Shown one piece after another: positions 45,696-55,032 of a stretch of 64,000 bases of DNA. The position numbers and the translations under genes were made by a program. The notes under the pieces are model-generated. The model ran no database searches and had not been told where the DNA came from. It saw only the letters and a list, made by a program, of their open reading frames with translations. Positions within the stretch are counted from its first letter, which is position 1. Each line of letters opens with the position of its first letter. Source of the stretch: Erysipelotrichaceae bacterium (GTDB lineage Bacteria; Bacillota_I; Bacilli_A; Erysipelotrichales; Erysipelotrichaceae). The stretch covers positions 36,853 to 100,852 of the forward strand of contig JAFULQ010000010.1 in the NCBI GenBank assembly GCA_017473265.1, given 5' to 3'.

Positions 45696-46068
45696 AGTTG
45701 TCTAAAACCCCATTAATTAATTTATAAGCTGCATCATCACAGAATTTCTTAGTTAATTCAATAGCTTCATTCACGATGATAGCACGATCCAAATCCCCAG
45801 TTTCAAGTTCGCTAGCAGCTAATAATAAAATTGCTTGTTCAACATAGCCTAAACGATCAAAAGTCCATTCATGTAAATGGTTATTAATCTTAGCACTATA
45901 TTCTTCAACATTATTTAAAGCATCTACTGTTACAGAAACAATAAATGCAATTGAATCTTTATCATTTAAGTCTATATTATCTTCAAAAATTGTATCAATA
46001 TCTGTACCTAATAATAAGTATTGATAGATACAAGTCATAATAGTTTCTCTTTGTTTACGACGTTTCAT
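45688..46068 (-). CDS. nusB: Transcription antitermination factor NusB
   Basis: An all-helical protein of 126 residues with the NusB layout: a basic N-terminus (MKRRKQRETIMTCIYQYLL), a middle with IDLNDKDSIAFIVSVTVDAL and the conserved AILLLAASELETGDLDRAIIVNEAIELTKKFCDD segment. NusB binds boxA RNA with NusE (S10) for rRNA antitermination. It has its own promoter region behind the terminator of the Asp23 gene. Confidence 0.93.
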   Translation of the reverse strand: MKRRKQRETIMTCIYQYLLLGTDIDTIFEDNIDLNDKDSIAFIVSVTVDALNNVEEYSAKINNHLHEWTFDRLGYVEQAILLLAASELETGDLDRAIIVNEAIELTKKFCDDAAYKLINGVLDNYE

Positions 46069-46140
46069 ATACTTAACCTCCGCTTTAGATATTTTATCAT
46101 GTATTCATAAATCATGAAATATCTATTTTATATAATCCAA

Positions 46141-46166
46141 AAGAAAAGTACCGAAAATTCGGTACT
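46141..46166 (-). terminator. Terminator of the Asp23 gene
   Basis: Minus strand: AGTACCGAA, TT, TTCGGTACT then TTTCTTTT. The stem overlaps the gene's stop codon. Confidence 0.84.
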
Positions 46167-46494
46167 AGAATACAAATCCAACAACATTAATTTTAATGTT
46201 ATCACATTTAATATCCGTCATTTGTTGTAATACTTGTTGTACTTTATTTTGGATAGCCTCACATGTAGAATTAATATTTAAACCATATTGTAATTTCATA
46301 TCAATACATACAGTTAAATGATTATCAACAACCTTGCAGAATACAGGACGACGGAATGTTGTTTTTGGTGCTAAATAACAACCATTTTCTTCCTCTACTG
46401 CATAACCAGCGATTGCTTCTAATACATGTTTTGATAAGGCAATAATTCCATTGTCTTTTTTATTTTCAGGAATGATAATATATTCGATTGCCAT
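46165..46494 (-). CDS. Asp23/Gls24 family protein (YqhY-like)
   Basis: 109 residues matching the Asp23/Gls24 family: GIIALSKHVLEAIAGYAVEE near the start, a middle with DNHLTVCIDMKLQYGLNI and an end with VQQVLQQMTDIKCDNIKINVVG. In Bacillus YqhY lies just before nusB, as here, and has been linked to lipid metabolism. The start is taken as ATG 46494 with SD AAGGAGA; a GTG at 46503 is too close to the SD. Confidence 0.88.
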   Translation of the reverse strand: MAIEYIIIPENKKDNGIIALSKHVLEAIAGYAVEEENGCYLAPKTTFRRPVFCKVVDNHLTVCIDMKLQYGLNINSTCEAIQNKVQQVLQQMTDIKCDNIKINVVGFVF

Positions 46495-46552
46495 TTTGAT
46501 CACTCTCCTTGTTAGTACTATACCATAATTTCAAAGATTAGGAAAGTAAATA

Positions 46553-47011
46553 TTACTTTGAAAATGAGACTTCAGGTATATATTGATAATTCGATTGCGA
46601 TAAAACCGTTTTAATAATTTTAGATGCATCACTTGTGTCAAACGAATCACTTTGTACATGAATCTTCATCACATCTTGTTCAATTTCTAAGTAACAATGT
46701 TCATACCCTAATGTATGCAACATATCTGTATAGATTTTTTCATCGTTCATGACTTGATTTAGTTTAGAGATTTGTTCCATGGCGATGGCTTTTTCTTGAC
46801 TAGTACTGGTACTACTTGCCATAGTTGCTGTATAACTTTCTAATAACGATTGTTGTTTATTATTTAATTCTATTTTCATTTGTTCAAAGGTATTTGGTGT
46901 ACTTACAACTGGGGTTTCATCACCTTGTTGAATAGGCATAGTAATATAATAAACTGCTAACATTAAAACTAAAGAAAACATCGTTAAAAAGGCAATAGCT
47001 TGACGATTCAT
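46553..47011 (-). CDS. spoIIIAH: Stage III sporulation protein AH
   Basis: SpoIIIAH is the mother-cell membrane partner of SpoIIQ in the channel joining mother cell and forespore. The 152-residue protein has an N-terminal helix (FLTMFSLVLMLAVYYITMP) followed by a linker and a ring-forming fold near the end (GYEHCYLEIEQDVMKIHVQS, KIIKTVLSQSNYQYIPEV). It starts at ATG 47011, whose SD GGAGG is at the right distance (ATG 47017 is too close). The genes spoIIIAA-AG, which normally precede it, are not present here. Confidence 0.86.
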   Translation of the reverse strand: MNRQAIAFLTMFSLVLMLAVYYITMPIQQGDETPVVSTPNTFEQMKIELNNKQQSLLESYTATMASSTSTSQEKAIAMEQISKLNQVMNDEKIYTDMLHTLGYEHCYLEIEQDVMKIHVQSDSFDTSDASKIIKTVLSQSNYQYIPEVSFSK

Positions 47012-47049
47012 ATTCATTCCTCCACTACTACACTTTATGTACTAAACAC

Positions 47050-47072
47050 AAAAAAAGACCTAGTTGGTCTTT
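47050..47072 (-). terminator. Terminator of ribF
   Basis: Minus strand: AAAGACC, loop AACTA, GGTCTTT then T tract. Confidence 0.82.
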
Positions 47073-47986
47073 AATTTGTTTCGAATAGTAGAAATGTCAT
47101 TTGTAATTTGATCCATTAATTCTTCTTTAGAACTAAATGAAATTTCATCACGAATAAAATATTTAAATTCCAATTGAATAATTTCATCATAAATCATCTC
47201 ATCAAAATCTAAAATATGCGCTTCTACACTCATTTTATGTTGCTTATGGAATGTAGGATTCTTTCCAACATTAATCATCGCAATATACTTTTTACCTTGA
47301 TAATTCATAAAACCAGCATATACACCATTTTTAGGTAAAACATAGACATTTTCAACATCTAAATTAATAGTCGGAAAACCAATTGTATGACCAATCCTAT
47401 GTCCATGAACAACCATACTTTCCATTGTAAAAGGTTTTCCTAAAATCTCTTCTACAATATCCATTTCTCCATTACGAATATAGTTTTCAATTCGTGTTGA
47501 ACTAATTTTCTCATCTAAATACGTAATTGGTGAAATAATTTGTGTAGTAAACGTTGTATATGATAATAAATCATTAGCCTTCCCTTTACCAAAGGCTCCA
47601 TAAGTAAAATCAAAGCCACACACAAGATGTTTAACACCTAAAGGTTCAATTACCTTTTTAATAAATACATCTGGTTCATACCCAGCTAATTCCTTAGAGA
47701 AAGTAATTTGATACCAACAATCAATACCTAATTCTTTCGCAATTTGTTGTCTTTGAGAAATGCTCATAATATGCACAACATTTTCTAATCCTCTTAAAAC
47801 AACCCAAGGATCTGGATCAAAAGTAATAACCGCACTTTGTAAACCATGTTCTTTCGCATATTTTACAGTTTCATTTACTAATTGACGATGTCCTAAATGA
47901 AACCCATCAAAATAACCAATACATGCTGCACATGCATCATTAATTAAAATATCTTCTTTACAAGGGTCTAAACAATAAATTTTCAT
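47060..47986 (-). CDS. ribF: Bifunctional riboflavin kinase/FAD synthetase
   Basis: RibF makes FMN from riboflavin and FAD from FMN. The N-terminal adenylyltransferase domain has YFDGFHLGHRQLV and CGFDFTYGAFGKG and SSTRIENYIRNGE; the C-terminal flavokinase domain begins around GHRIGHTIGFPTINLD and has NKPTF-like GKNPTFHK. Length is about 308. It starts within the end of truB (TAATG overlap at 47986; ATG 47992 is also possible). The truB-ribF pairing is standard for Firmicutes. Confidence 0.95.
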   Translation of the reverse strand: MKIYCLDPCKEDILINDACAACIGYFDGFHLGHRQLVNETVKYAKEHGLQSAVITFDPDPWVVLRGLENVVHIMSISQRQQIAKELGIDCWYQITFSKELAGYEPDVFIKKVIEPLGVKHLVCGFDFTYGAFGKGKANDLLSYTTFTTQIISPITYLDEKISSTRIENYIRNGEMDIVEEILGKPFTMESMVVHGHRIGHTIGFPTINLDVENVYVLPKNGVYAGFMNYQGKKYIAMINVGKNPTFHKQHKMSVEAHILDFDEMIYDEIIQLEFKYFIRDEISFSSKEELMDQITNDISTIRNKLKTN

Positions 47987-48825
47987 TACCATAACCCTCT
48001 TTTCGCTTCATAAATTCCATTATTAACATGTTGATATGCCGCAATCACTTCTTCACCACTAACAATCATTACCATATCATCTCTACAAGGCAATTGAATA
48101 CGTTTACCATTTTTAACATCTTCAATCTTATTATAAACAATATATGGATATTTATTTAATACTTCATAATTAGTTAATAATGAATATTCACCATTTTCAA
48201 TTTGTTCTAATGTATACGTTTGATCTAATGTAAATTGATCAATACGAGTACGTACCAAACTAGACAAAACACCCTTTTGCCCCAATTTCTCAGCAATATC
48301 TACACATAAAGAACGAATATAAGTACCACTACTACATAAACAACGTAATTCAATGTCTTTATCATAAGATAATAAATCCAATTCAAAAATCTCAATTTCT
48401 CTAGCTTTTCTTTCAATTTCAATTCCTTCACGAGCATATTCATATAGTTTCTTACCATTAACTTTAATCGCAGAAACCATAGGAGGAATTTGTAACTGTT
48501 TACCCATAAAAGTAGTCATAACATCTTTTACTTCATCTACTGTTGGATAAGATTCTACTTCAAACTCTTCTAAATTACCCCAAATATCAAGTGTATCACT
48601 GGTATAACCAAATGTCATTTTCGCAACATATTCTTTAATATCATTTTTAATAAAAGGTAAAATCTTACATGAATTACCCAATAAAACCATCAATACACCT
48701 TCAGCATTTGGATCTAAAGTTCCCGTATGCCCAATTTTCTTCATATGTAAAATACGACGCAATTTATTAACTACATCATGTGATGTCATACCTTTAGGTT
48801 TATTTACTAATAAAATACCGTTCAT
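47986..48825 (-). CDS. truB: tRNA pseudouridine(55) synthase
   Basis: TruB makes pseudouridine 55 in the T loop of tRNA. The catalytic Asp is in KIGHTGTLDPNAEGVLMVLLG (D near 39), and KPKGMTSHDVVNKLR and the end of a C-terminal PUA-like domain are visible. Start ATG 48825 is preceded by GAGGTG; the TTG before it is not used. Together with ribF it forms a two-gene unit diverging from the PAP2 gene. Confidence 0.94.
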   Translation of the reverse strand: MNGILLVNKPKGMTSHDVVNKLRRILHMKKIGHTGTLDPNAEGVLMVLLGNSCKILPFIKNDIKEYVAKMTFGYTSDTLDIWGNLEEFEVESYPTVDEVKDVMTTFMGKQLQIPPMVSAIKVNGKKLYEYAREGIEIERKAREIEIFELDLLSYDKDIELRCLCSSGTYIRSLCVDIAEKLGQKGVLSSLVRTRIDQFTLDQTYTLEQIENGEYSLLTNYEVLNKYPYIVYNKIEDVKNGKRIQLPCRDDMVMIVSGEEVIAAYQHVNNGIYEAKRGLW

Positions 48826-48914
48826 CAAAACACCTCATTTTAACGCTATCTATTATACAAAAAAAATCAATGAAAATATACTATTTCTTGCTATAATAAT
48901 CTAGAGGTGATGAT

Positions 48915-49790
48915 ATGGACTTTTTGTACTGGTTACAACAACTAAGAAATCCAGTTTTAGATTTTATTTTTGAGAATATATCATTATTAGTTAATCAAGG
49001 ACTATTAATTGCGATTGTTTGTTATACCTATTGGTGTTATGACAAAAAAATAGCACAAAAAGTATTCTTAAGTTTCTGCGCAAGTGGTATTGTGGTACAA
49101 ACATTAAAAATCTTTTGTAGAATTCCTAGACCTTGGATTTTAGATTCTCGTATTCAGCCAAAACCAGAAATGATGGAAACCGCAACTGGTTATTCATTTC
49201 CAAGTGGACATACACAAACTGCAACTAGTGCTTGTTATAGCATGTTAGATGTATTTAAAAACAAAATCATTACTGCCATTTTATTGATTTTTCCTATCTT
49301 AATGATGTTATCAAGAATGTATGTTGGTGTCCATAGCCCATTAGATGTGACAGTTTCATTTGTAATCTCAGCACTTATTGTCTATGGTATTCATAAGATA
49401 TTAAAAAAAGACTATGAATCAAATCTATATAAATTATGTTTCATCTTATGTATTGCATCAATCATTAGTTTCTTATATGCATTCTATGTTACAACTACAC
49501 AATGTAACTATGAACTAATTGCGGACTGTGTTAAAAATGCTGGTGCAGCATTAGGATATGGATTAGGTGCAATCTTAGAAAGTAAAACAATTAACTTTGC
49601 TATCATAAAACGTACAACTAAAAAAACCATCTTATTATTAGTTATTGTATTATTGGGTGCTTTAATATTTAAATCAGGTTTAAAACTAGTCTTACCAGAT
49701 GGAATTATCTTTGATTTCATTCGTTATTTCTTAACCATTTTTTGGATTATGTATATATATCCAGTACTATTTACTAAATATCAAAAATAG
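48915..49790 (+). CDS. PAP2-type membrane phosphatase
   Basis: 291 residues with about eight hydrophobic helices. The acid phosphatase motifs are all present: K-x6-RP as KIFCRIPRP (about 58-66), PSGH as SFPSGHTQTA (about 94) and SR-x5-H-x3-D as SRMYVGVHSPLD. Members dephosphorylate undecaprenyl pyrophosphate, phosphatidic acid or similar lipids. The C-terminal half has extra helices as in some larger family members. SD GAGGTG precedes the ATG. Confidence 0.88.
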   Translation: MDFLYWLQQLRNPVLDFIFENISLLVNQGLLIAIVCYTYWCYDKKIAQKVFLSFCASGIVVQTLKIFCRIPRPWILDSRIQPKPEMMETATGYSFPSGHTQTATSACYSMLDVFKNKIITAILLIFPILMMLSRMYVGVHSPLDVTVSFVISALIVYGIHKILKKDYESNLYKLCFILCIASIISFLYAFYVTTTQCNYELIADCVKNAGAALGYGLGAILESKTINFAIIKRTTKKTILLLVIVLLGALIFKSGLKLVLPDGIIFDFIRYFLTIFWIMYIYPVLFTKYQK

Positions 49791-49812
49791 GAAGCAATTT
49801 GCTTCCTATTTT
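49786..49812. terminator. Bidirectional terminator
   Basis: AATAGGAAGC, loop AATTT, GCTTCCTATT, TT on plus; on minus the same stem is followed by TTTGA. Between the convergent PAP2 and 141-residue genes. Confidence 0.82.
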
Positions 49813-50228
49813 CCTGTAAACATCTTTAAAAAGTTTTCATATCCTTGCTCTTCATTTAAAAGTACTTCTTCATTCCACTCAACTGCTACAATTGGAATCA
49901 AAGAAAAAGATTCTGCATATTGAGGAAATGTTCGGATAGTAATCTTTTCCCCTGTTTTAACTTTTTCATCAAACCCATTTGTTTTTACAATCGTATAATT
50001 ATCCATTAATATTGTATATTCTACATTTGGATATTCTTTAAAGACTAAAACATATGCATTCATTTCTTCTTCAACGGTCATCACTTCAACATCTAATGTA
50101 ATTAAATTATAATCATCAAATAGTTCATTAAAACTATCTACAAAAGATCGTCCAATGAATGTTAATACTAATAAAACAATTACTCCATATAGCAATAATG
50201 ATTTATTCTTTTTAATAAATTTCTCCAT
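49806..50228 (-). CDS. Uncharacterised membrane-anchored protein
   Basis: About 140 residues with an N-terminal anchor helix (LLLYGVIVLLVLTFIG, about 10-25) and a mostly beta extracytoplasmic or cytoplasmic domain (LITLDVEVMTVEEEMNAYVL, EYTILMDNYTIVKTNGF). ATG 50228 has SD GAGGT. It converges on the PAP2 gene and follows rbfA behind a terminator. No family recognised; role unknown. Confidence 0.6.
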   Translation of the reverse strand: MEKFIKKNKSLLLYGVIVLLVLTFIGRSFVDSFNELFDDYNLITLDVEVMTVEEEMNAYVLVFKEYPNVEYTILMDNYTIVKTNGFDEKVKTGEKITIRTFPQYAESFSLIPIVAVEWNEEVLLNEEQGYENFLKMFTGK

Positions 50229-50256
50229 AATACACCTCAAACATGATTAGTATAAC

Positions 50257-50282
50257 AAAAAAAGGATTCAAAATGAATCCTT
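50257..50282 (-). terminator. Terminator of the rimP-rbfA operon
   Basis: Minus strand: AAGGATTC, loop ATTTT, GAATCCTT then TTTTTT. Near the stop of rbfA. Confidence 0.87.
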
Positions 50283-50616
50283 ATTTCATGTTATTAATTA
50301 ACTCATTAATACGATTACCAGTTTCTAATGATGTATCAAGAACAAAGATTAAATCTGGACACTTACGAACTGTTAAACGTTTTCCTAATTCAGAACGAAT
50401 GAAACCTTTTGCTTTTTTCAAATGTTCTAAACAATCATTTTCTCTTCCCTTTTTGCCTAAGAAAGTAACATATACTTTCGCAATTGATAAATCACCAGTT
50501 ACATCTACATCAGTAACAGTCACAAATCCAACATTAGGATCTTTTAAAGAAAATTGAATGATATCAGAAACTTCTCTACGAATAATTCCTGCTAAACGTT
50601 CTTTCTTTACAGCCAT
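50281..50616 (-). CDS. rbfA: Ribosome-binding factor A
   Basis: A 111-residue KH-fold protein that matures 16S rRNA in the 30S subunit. RbfA motifs: RLAGIIRREVSDIIQF at the start and VTVTDVDVTGDLSIAKVYV; the conserved RKCPDLIFVLDTSLETGNRINELI at the end. Last gene of the rimP-nusA-rnpM-infB-rbfA chain, overlapping the infB stop by one base. Confidence 0.95.
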   Translation of the reverse strand: MAVKKERLAGIIRREVSDIIQFSLKDPNVGFVTVTDVDVTGDLSIAKVYVTFLGKKGRENDCLEHLKKAKGFIRSELGKRLTVRKCPDLIFVLDTSLETGNRINELINNMK

Positions 50617-52454
50617 TAATCTTTAACCTCTTCAGATACGAATCCTTCAATGATATCTCCTTCTTTAATATCATTGAAACGTTCGATAGTAATACCACAT
50701 TCATATCCTTGTGAAACTTCTTTCGCATCATCTTGGAAACGTTTTAATGAACCCAATTTACCTTCGTAAATAACAACACCATCACGAATTAAACGAACAC
50801 CGCAGTCACGTTTAATTGAACCATCTTGTACCATACATCCAGCAATTGTACCAACTTTAGAAACTTTAAATGTTGTACGAACAACAGCTTGACCAGTAAT
50901 TACTTCTTCAAACACAGGAGCTAACATACCCTTCATAGCCATTTCCATTTCTTCTAAAGCTTTATAAATAATGTTGTGTAAACGAATAGATACATGTTCT
51001 TCTTCCGCTTTCTTACGAATATTAGCATCAGGACGAACATTGAATCCATAAATTACAGCATTAGATGCACTAGCTAACATGATATCACCTTCACTAATTG
51101 CACCAGCAGTTGCACGAATAACATTTACACGTACACCATCTACAGAAATCTTTTCCATAGAACTCTTAACTGCTTCAGCAGAACCTTGTACGTCTGCTTT
51201 AATTATTAAGTTAACTTCTTGTAAGTTACCTTCAGAAATTTGATGAGCTAAATCATCTAAACTCATAGCACTTGATGCCTTACGTTCTTGTTCAACTTTT
51301 TCTTGCATACGTTTTTCAGCAACAATACGAGCTTGTTTTTCGTTTGCGAAGGCTTTGAAATTATCCCCAGCAACTGGAACATCATTTAAACCAATAATTT
51401 CAACTGGTTTACTTGGTTCAGCCACTTTAATTTCTCTACCCTTATCATCAACCATTTTACGAACTCTACCGAAACATGCTCCAACTACTACAGCATCTCC
51501 AGTTTTTAATGTACCATTTTGTACTAATAAAGTTGTAACTGGTCCTCTACCTTTATCCAACTTCGCTTCAATAACTGTACCAACAGCCATACGAGTTGGA
51601 TTTGCTTTTAATTCTTGAACTTCACTTACTACTAAGATTGTTTCTAATAAATCAGCGATACCAGTACCCATCTTCGCACTAATTTGAGCAAAAATAGTAC
51701 TTCCGCCCCATTCTTCAGGCATTAAACCTTGATCACTCATTGCATACATAATCTTATCAATGTTAGCACCTGGTTTATCAATCTTGTTAATAGCAACAAT
51801 AATTGGTACACCAGCAGCTTTCGCGTGGTCAATCGCTTCTTTAGTTTGAGGCATTACACCATCATCAGCCGCAACAACGATAATTACAACGTCAGTAATA
51901 CTTGCTCCACGAGCACGCATTGCTGTGAACGCTTCATGTCCTGGAGTATCTAAGAAAGTTACTTTCTTACCTTGTACATCTACTTGGTAAGCACCGATAT
52001 GTTGAGTAATACCACCAAATTCACCCGCAACTACATTTGTTTTACGGATAGCATCCAATAAAGTTGTTTTACCATGGTCAACATGTCCCATGATCGTAAC
52101 AATCGGAGGTCTTTCTTCTAAAACACTTGGATCATCAATTTCATCATCAGTTAAACTTAATTCATCAATAATTTCTTCTTTAGTAATTTCAATACCATAT
52201 TCCATCGCAATCAATTCAATTGTTTCATCATCTAAAACAGAGTTGATTGTTACCATGTTTCCTAATAAGAATAGAAGCTTAATAATATCTGATGCATTAC
52301 GATTTAATTTAGCAGCTAATTCACCAACAGTAATACCATCAGTATAAGTTGCACTCTTTACAACTTCTTTCGCATGATTGTTATTTTGTTGATATGGACG
52401 TTTTCCATGATTCTTGTTATTGTTATTTTTCTTATTCGCTACTTTTTTTGCCAT
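50616..52454 (-). CDS. infB: Translation initiation factor IF-2
   Basis: IF-2 delivers initiator tRNA to the 30S subunit. The 612-residue protein has a short N-terminal extension with basic AT-hook-like residues, a small IF2_N domain ([20 protein letters not shown]), then the G domain: [18 protein letters not shown] and NKIDKPGA, and domains II-IV with the C-terminal [19 protein letters not shown]. Bacillus IF-2 is about 100 residues longer, all at the N-terminus. YlxQ (L7Ae-type) between rnpM and infB is absent. Confidence 0.96.
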   Translation of the reverse strand: MAKKVANKKNNNNKNHGKRPYQQNNNHAKEVVKSATYTDGITVGELAAKLNRNASDIIKLLFLLGNMVTINSVLDDETIELIAMEYGIEITKEEIIDELSLTDDEIDDPSVLEERPPIVTIMGHVDHGKTTLLDAIRKTNVVAGEFGGITQHIGAYQVDVQGKKVTFLDTPGHEAFTAMRARGASITDVVIIVVAADDGVMPQTKEAIDHAKAAGVPIIVAINKIDKPGANIDKIMYAMSDQGLMPEEWGGSTIFAQISAKMGTGIADLLETILVVSEVQELKANPTRMAVGTVIEAKLDKGRGPVTTLLVQNGTLKTGDAVVVGACFGRVRKMVDDKGREIKVAEPSKPVEIIGLNDVPVAGDNFKAFANEKQARIVAEKRMQEKVEQERKASSAMSLDDLAHQISEGNLQEVNLIIKADVQGSAEAVKSSMEKISVDGVRVNVIRATAGAISEGDIMLASASNAVIYGFNVRPDANIRKKAEEEHVSIRLHNIIYKALEEMEMAMKGMLAPVFEEVITGQAVVRTTFKVSKVGTIAGCMVQDGSIKRDCGVRLIRDGVVIYEGKLGSLKRFQDDAKEVSQGYECGITIERFNDIKEGDIIEGFVSEEVKD

Positions 52455-52471
52455 GCAAACACCTCTTCTTT

Positions 52472-52726
52472 CTAATCACAAATTTTCAATAATTCTTCAT
52501 AAACCTCTTGAGGAATTTCACATTCCAAAGCACGAGACAAAATTTTAGACTTCATAGCCAATTCAACAGTTTCTTTTTTCTTTTGTAAATAAGCACCACG
52601 CCCATTTAACTTACCTGTTAAATCCACTTCAACCGTATGGTTTGTAGTACGCACGATACGAACCAACTCTTTCTTTGGTAAACGAACTTGGGTAACTACA
52701 CACTTACGCATAGGAATTTTCTTCAT
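52472..52726 (-). CDS. rnpM: YlxR-family RNase P modulator
   Basis: An 84-residue YlxR fold protein: [23 protein letters not shown], the conserved [12 protein letters not shown], and a short helical end. YlxR (RnpM) binds the RNase P RNA and affects its activity in Bacillus. It sits in the normal place between nusA and infB. Confidence 0.9.
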   Translation of the reverse strand: MKKIPMRKCVVTQVRLPKKELVRIVRTTNHTVEVDLTGKLNGRGAYLQKKKETVELAMKSKILSRALECEIPQEVYEELLKICD

Positions 52727-52734
52727 GTAAACTC

Positions 52735-54372
52735 CTAGTCTTCATCATAGTATGAATCATATTCATCGAAATCGATATCATCATCATACCAAGATTCATT
52801 TTCCATTTCCTCTTGACGTTTGATTTCTTCTAATTCTTCATCAGAATATTCGATACGAATTGCATAATCCATATTTTCTTTCATGTCTTTTGCTTTAACT
52901 TTGAAATCTTCTTCCTTCTTATCATCTTTGAATTTAGGTTTACTTGATTTCACTTGTTCTTTATTAGAACGGCTTGCATCAGCTAATGCTTCAAATTTAG
53001 AAACATAATCAGATGCTTTTACTTCTAATTTAGGTTTACGTTTCTTTTCAACTACTTTTTCTTCAACTACTTCATCAAACATTGGAACATCTTCAACGAT
53101 TTCTTCCTCTGTTTCAACTACTTCTTCTTTAACTTCTTCAACTGTAGGAAGTACAACTTCTTCAGTCATATTCATTGCAGCTTCTAATGCTTCTTGTTCA
53201 CGTTGAGCTTCTAATTCAGCCATACGTTTTGCTTCTTCTAATGCTTTTGCTTGTTTTTCAGCTTCAGCTTTCATTGTAGCTTCTAATAACATAGCTTTCC
53301 AATCAATACCCATTGCTTCAACATCGCTGCGAGTTTTGATATCAATTTTCTTACCAGTTAAATTAACAGCTAAACGAACATTCTTACCTTTTTTACCAAT
53401 TGCTAATGATAATTGATCATTTTCAACAACAACTAATAAATTTCTAGAATCTTCCATAGGTAATACAGCTAATACTTGTGCAGGAGCTAATGCATTCTTA
53501 ATTAATTCACTTACATTGTCACTCCATTCGAAAATATCAATCTTTTCACCCTTTAATTCTTCGATAACTACTTGTACACGAGAACCTCTAGGACCGATAC
53601 AAGAACCAATAGCATCTACTTCAGGTCTATGAGAGTAAACAGCCATCTTAGTACGTTCACCAGCTTCACGTGCAATTGCCTTAATTTCAACTACACCTGA
53701 ATAAATTTCAGGAACTTCTAATTCAAATAAACGTTTTACCAAGTTCGCATCAGCACGAGAAACTAATACTTGAGAACCCTTTGTATCTTTGTTAACTTCA
53801 GAAATGATAACACGAATACGTTGCCCTTCACGATAACGTTCTTGAGGCATTTGTGCACTCTTAGGCATCATAGCTTGTGCTTTATCTAAGTTAACTAAAA
53901 CGAAACGTTCTTCAACTTTATCAACTACACCGATAACCATTTCTTCTAATTTATCGATATATTCATCATAAACATTTTGTTTTTGTGCTTCACGAATTTT
54001 TTGTTTTAATACGTTTTTAGCTAATAATACAGCAGCACGACCAAAACCATCAATAGACACTTCTTCTTCAACAACTCCACCTAATTCTAAAGCAGAATCC
54101 ACTTTTTTAGCATCTTCTAAAGAAATTTCTAATTCTTCATCTTCAACTTCTTCAACAATCGTACGTTGTTGGAAAACATGAATTTGATTGTCCTTGTGAT
54201 TAAAATCAACACGAACTTGTACATCAGGAATTTCAATATGCTTACGATATGCCTTAGAAATAGCTTCTGACAATGCTGAAATAACAACTTCTTCACTTAA
54301 CATGCTTGTTTCTTCAATAGAACGCATTGCCTTAATTAAATCCTTAAAATTCATTTTAATCTTATCCTCCAT
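52735..54372 (-). CDS. nusA: Transcription factor NusA with acidic C-terminal extension
   Basis: NusA pauses and antiterminates RNA polymerase. Residues about 1-365 are the usual NusA: N-terminal domain, S1 domain, KH1 (GERTKMAVYSHRPEVDAIGSCIGPRGSRVQ) and KH2 (SLAIGKKGKNVRLAVNLTGKKID). A tail of about 160 residues follows, first helical and Glu/Ala-rich, ending in a Asp/Tyr/Glu-rich sequence. Bacillus NusA is only about 370 residues; tails also occur in Mollicutes. ATG overlaps the rimP stop by one base. Confidence 0.95.
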   Translation of the reverse strand: MEDKIKMNFKDLIKAMRSIEETSMLSEEVVISALSEAISKAYRKHIEIPDVQVRVDFNHKDNQIHVFQQRTIVEEVEDEELEISLEDAKKVDSALELGGVVEEEVSIDGFGRAAVLLAKNVLKQKIREAQKQNVYDEYIDKLEEMVIGVVDKVEERFVLVNLDKAQAMMPKSAQMPQERYREGQRIRVIISEVNKDTKGSQVLVSRADANLVKRLFELEVPEIYSGVVEIKAIAREAGERTKMAVYSHRPEVDAIGSCIGPRGSRVQVVIEELKGEKIDIFEWSDNVSELIKNALAPAQVLAVLPMEDSRNLLVVVENDQLSLAIGKKGKNVRLAVNLTGKKIDIKTRSDVEAMGIDWKAMLLEATMKAEAEKQAKALEEAKRMAELEAQREQEALEAAMNMTEEVVLPTVEEVKEEVVETEEEIVEDVPMFDEVVEEKVVEKKRKPKLEVKASDYVSKFEALADASRSNKEQVKSSKPKFKDDKKEEDFKVKAKDMKENMDYAIRIEYSDEELEEIKRQEEMENESWYDDDIDFDEYDSYYDED

Positions 54373-54842
54373 TAAATTTTTACAGCTAAACGAATTTTCT
54401 TTATATTGTCCTTAGCAACGCTTAAACGTTTACGAACTGTCTTATTCATATACTCAACAGTCACGCTTTCAGCATTTGCTTCTTTTAAATAACCAGTCAC
54501 ATCTTCCATATCTCCAATATTCTTCTTAAAAGAAACATAGACATACTTCTCAATAGACTCCTCAATTTGTTGATCATTCATCAACTCACGTTCTGCACCA
54601 GCAGAACAAACTTCAAGATAATATTCCCCATCAATTGCATCTTCATGTGCATCTAAGATTGTAGAAATATCTTCAGAAACATCAGCACAAATATCCAAAT
54701 CAATACTATCACTTTCATTAGTAATAGCCACTTGCAAAATATTCATTCCCATTTCTTTATTGAATTGTAATGAGTATAATTGCACATTGTGCTTTTCAAA
54801 TACAGGCTCTAACCACCCTTGAATAATACTTAATTGTTCCAT
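54372..54842 (-). CDS. rimP: Ribosome maturation factor RimP
   Basis: RimP assists 30S assembly. The 156-residue protein has the N-terminal alpha/beta domain (LQFNKEMGMNILQVAI, DLDICADVSEDISTILDAHEDAI, YYLEVCSAGAERELM) and a C-terminal SH3-like barrel (GYLKEANAESVTVEY). First gene of the nusA operon; SD AAGAGGTGA precedes the ATG. Confidence 0.93.
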   Translation of the reverse strand: MEQLSIIQGWLEPVFEKHNVQLYSLQFNKEMGMNILQVAITNESDSIDLDICADVSEDISTILDAHEDAIDGEYYLEVCSAGAERELMNDQQIEESIEKYVYVSFKKNIGDMEDVTGYLKEANAESVTVEYMNKTVRKRLSVAKDNIKKIRLAVKI

Positions 54843-54866
54843 ATCTCACCTCTTGAAACATAAACT

Positions 54867-54888
54867 AAGGAGTGGTCACCCACTCCTT
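54867..54888 (-). promoter_or_regulatory. Leader hairpin before rimP
   Basis: A perfect 9-bp stem (AAGGAGTGG with CCACTCCTT, 4-base loop) lies in the leader between the promoter and rimP. The 3' side on the minus strand lacks a good T tract (AGTTTATG), so it may be a pause or attenuator hairpin or an mRNA stabiliser. Confidence 0.5.
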
Positions 54889-54906
54889 GTTTTCTTCTTC
54901 GTGTAT

Positions 54907-54935
54907 AGTATATACGCTTTACCTATAAAATACAA
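54907..54935 (-). promoter_or_regulatory. Promoter of the rimP-rbfA operon
   Basis: Minus strand: TTGTAT (54930-54935), 17 bases, TATACT (54907-54912). It lies 65 bases before the rimP start, in the otherwise empty gap 54843-55032, which also holds a second -35-like TTGTCA. Confidence 0.6.
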
Positions 54936-55032
54936 GTATTTATTGACAAAACTGTACATTGAAAAATGATTTTAAATACAATACTATCACATATGACTAT
55001 CACTTTTTCTCTACAAACCAGTTTAAAGACAA

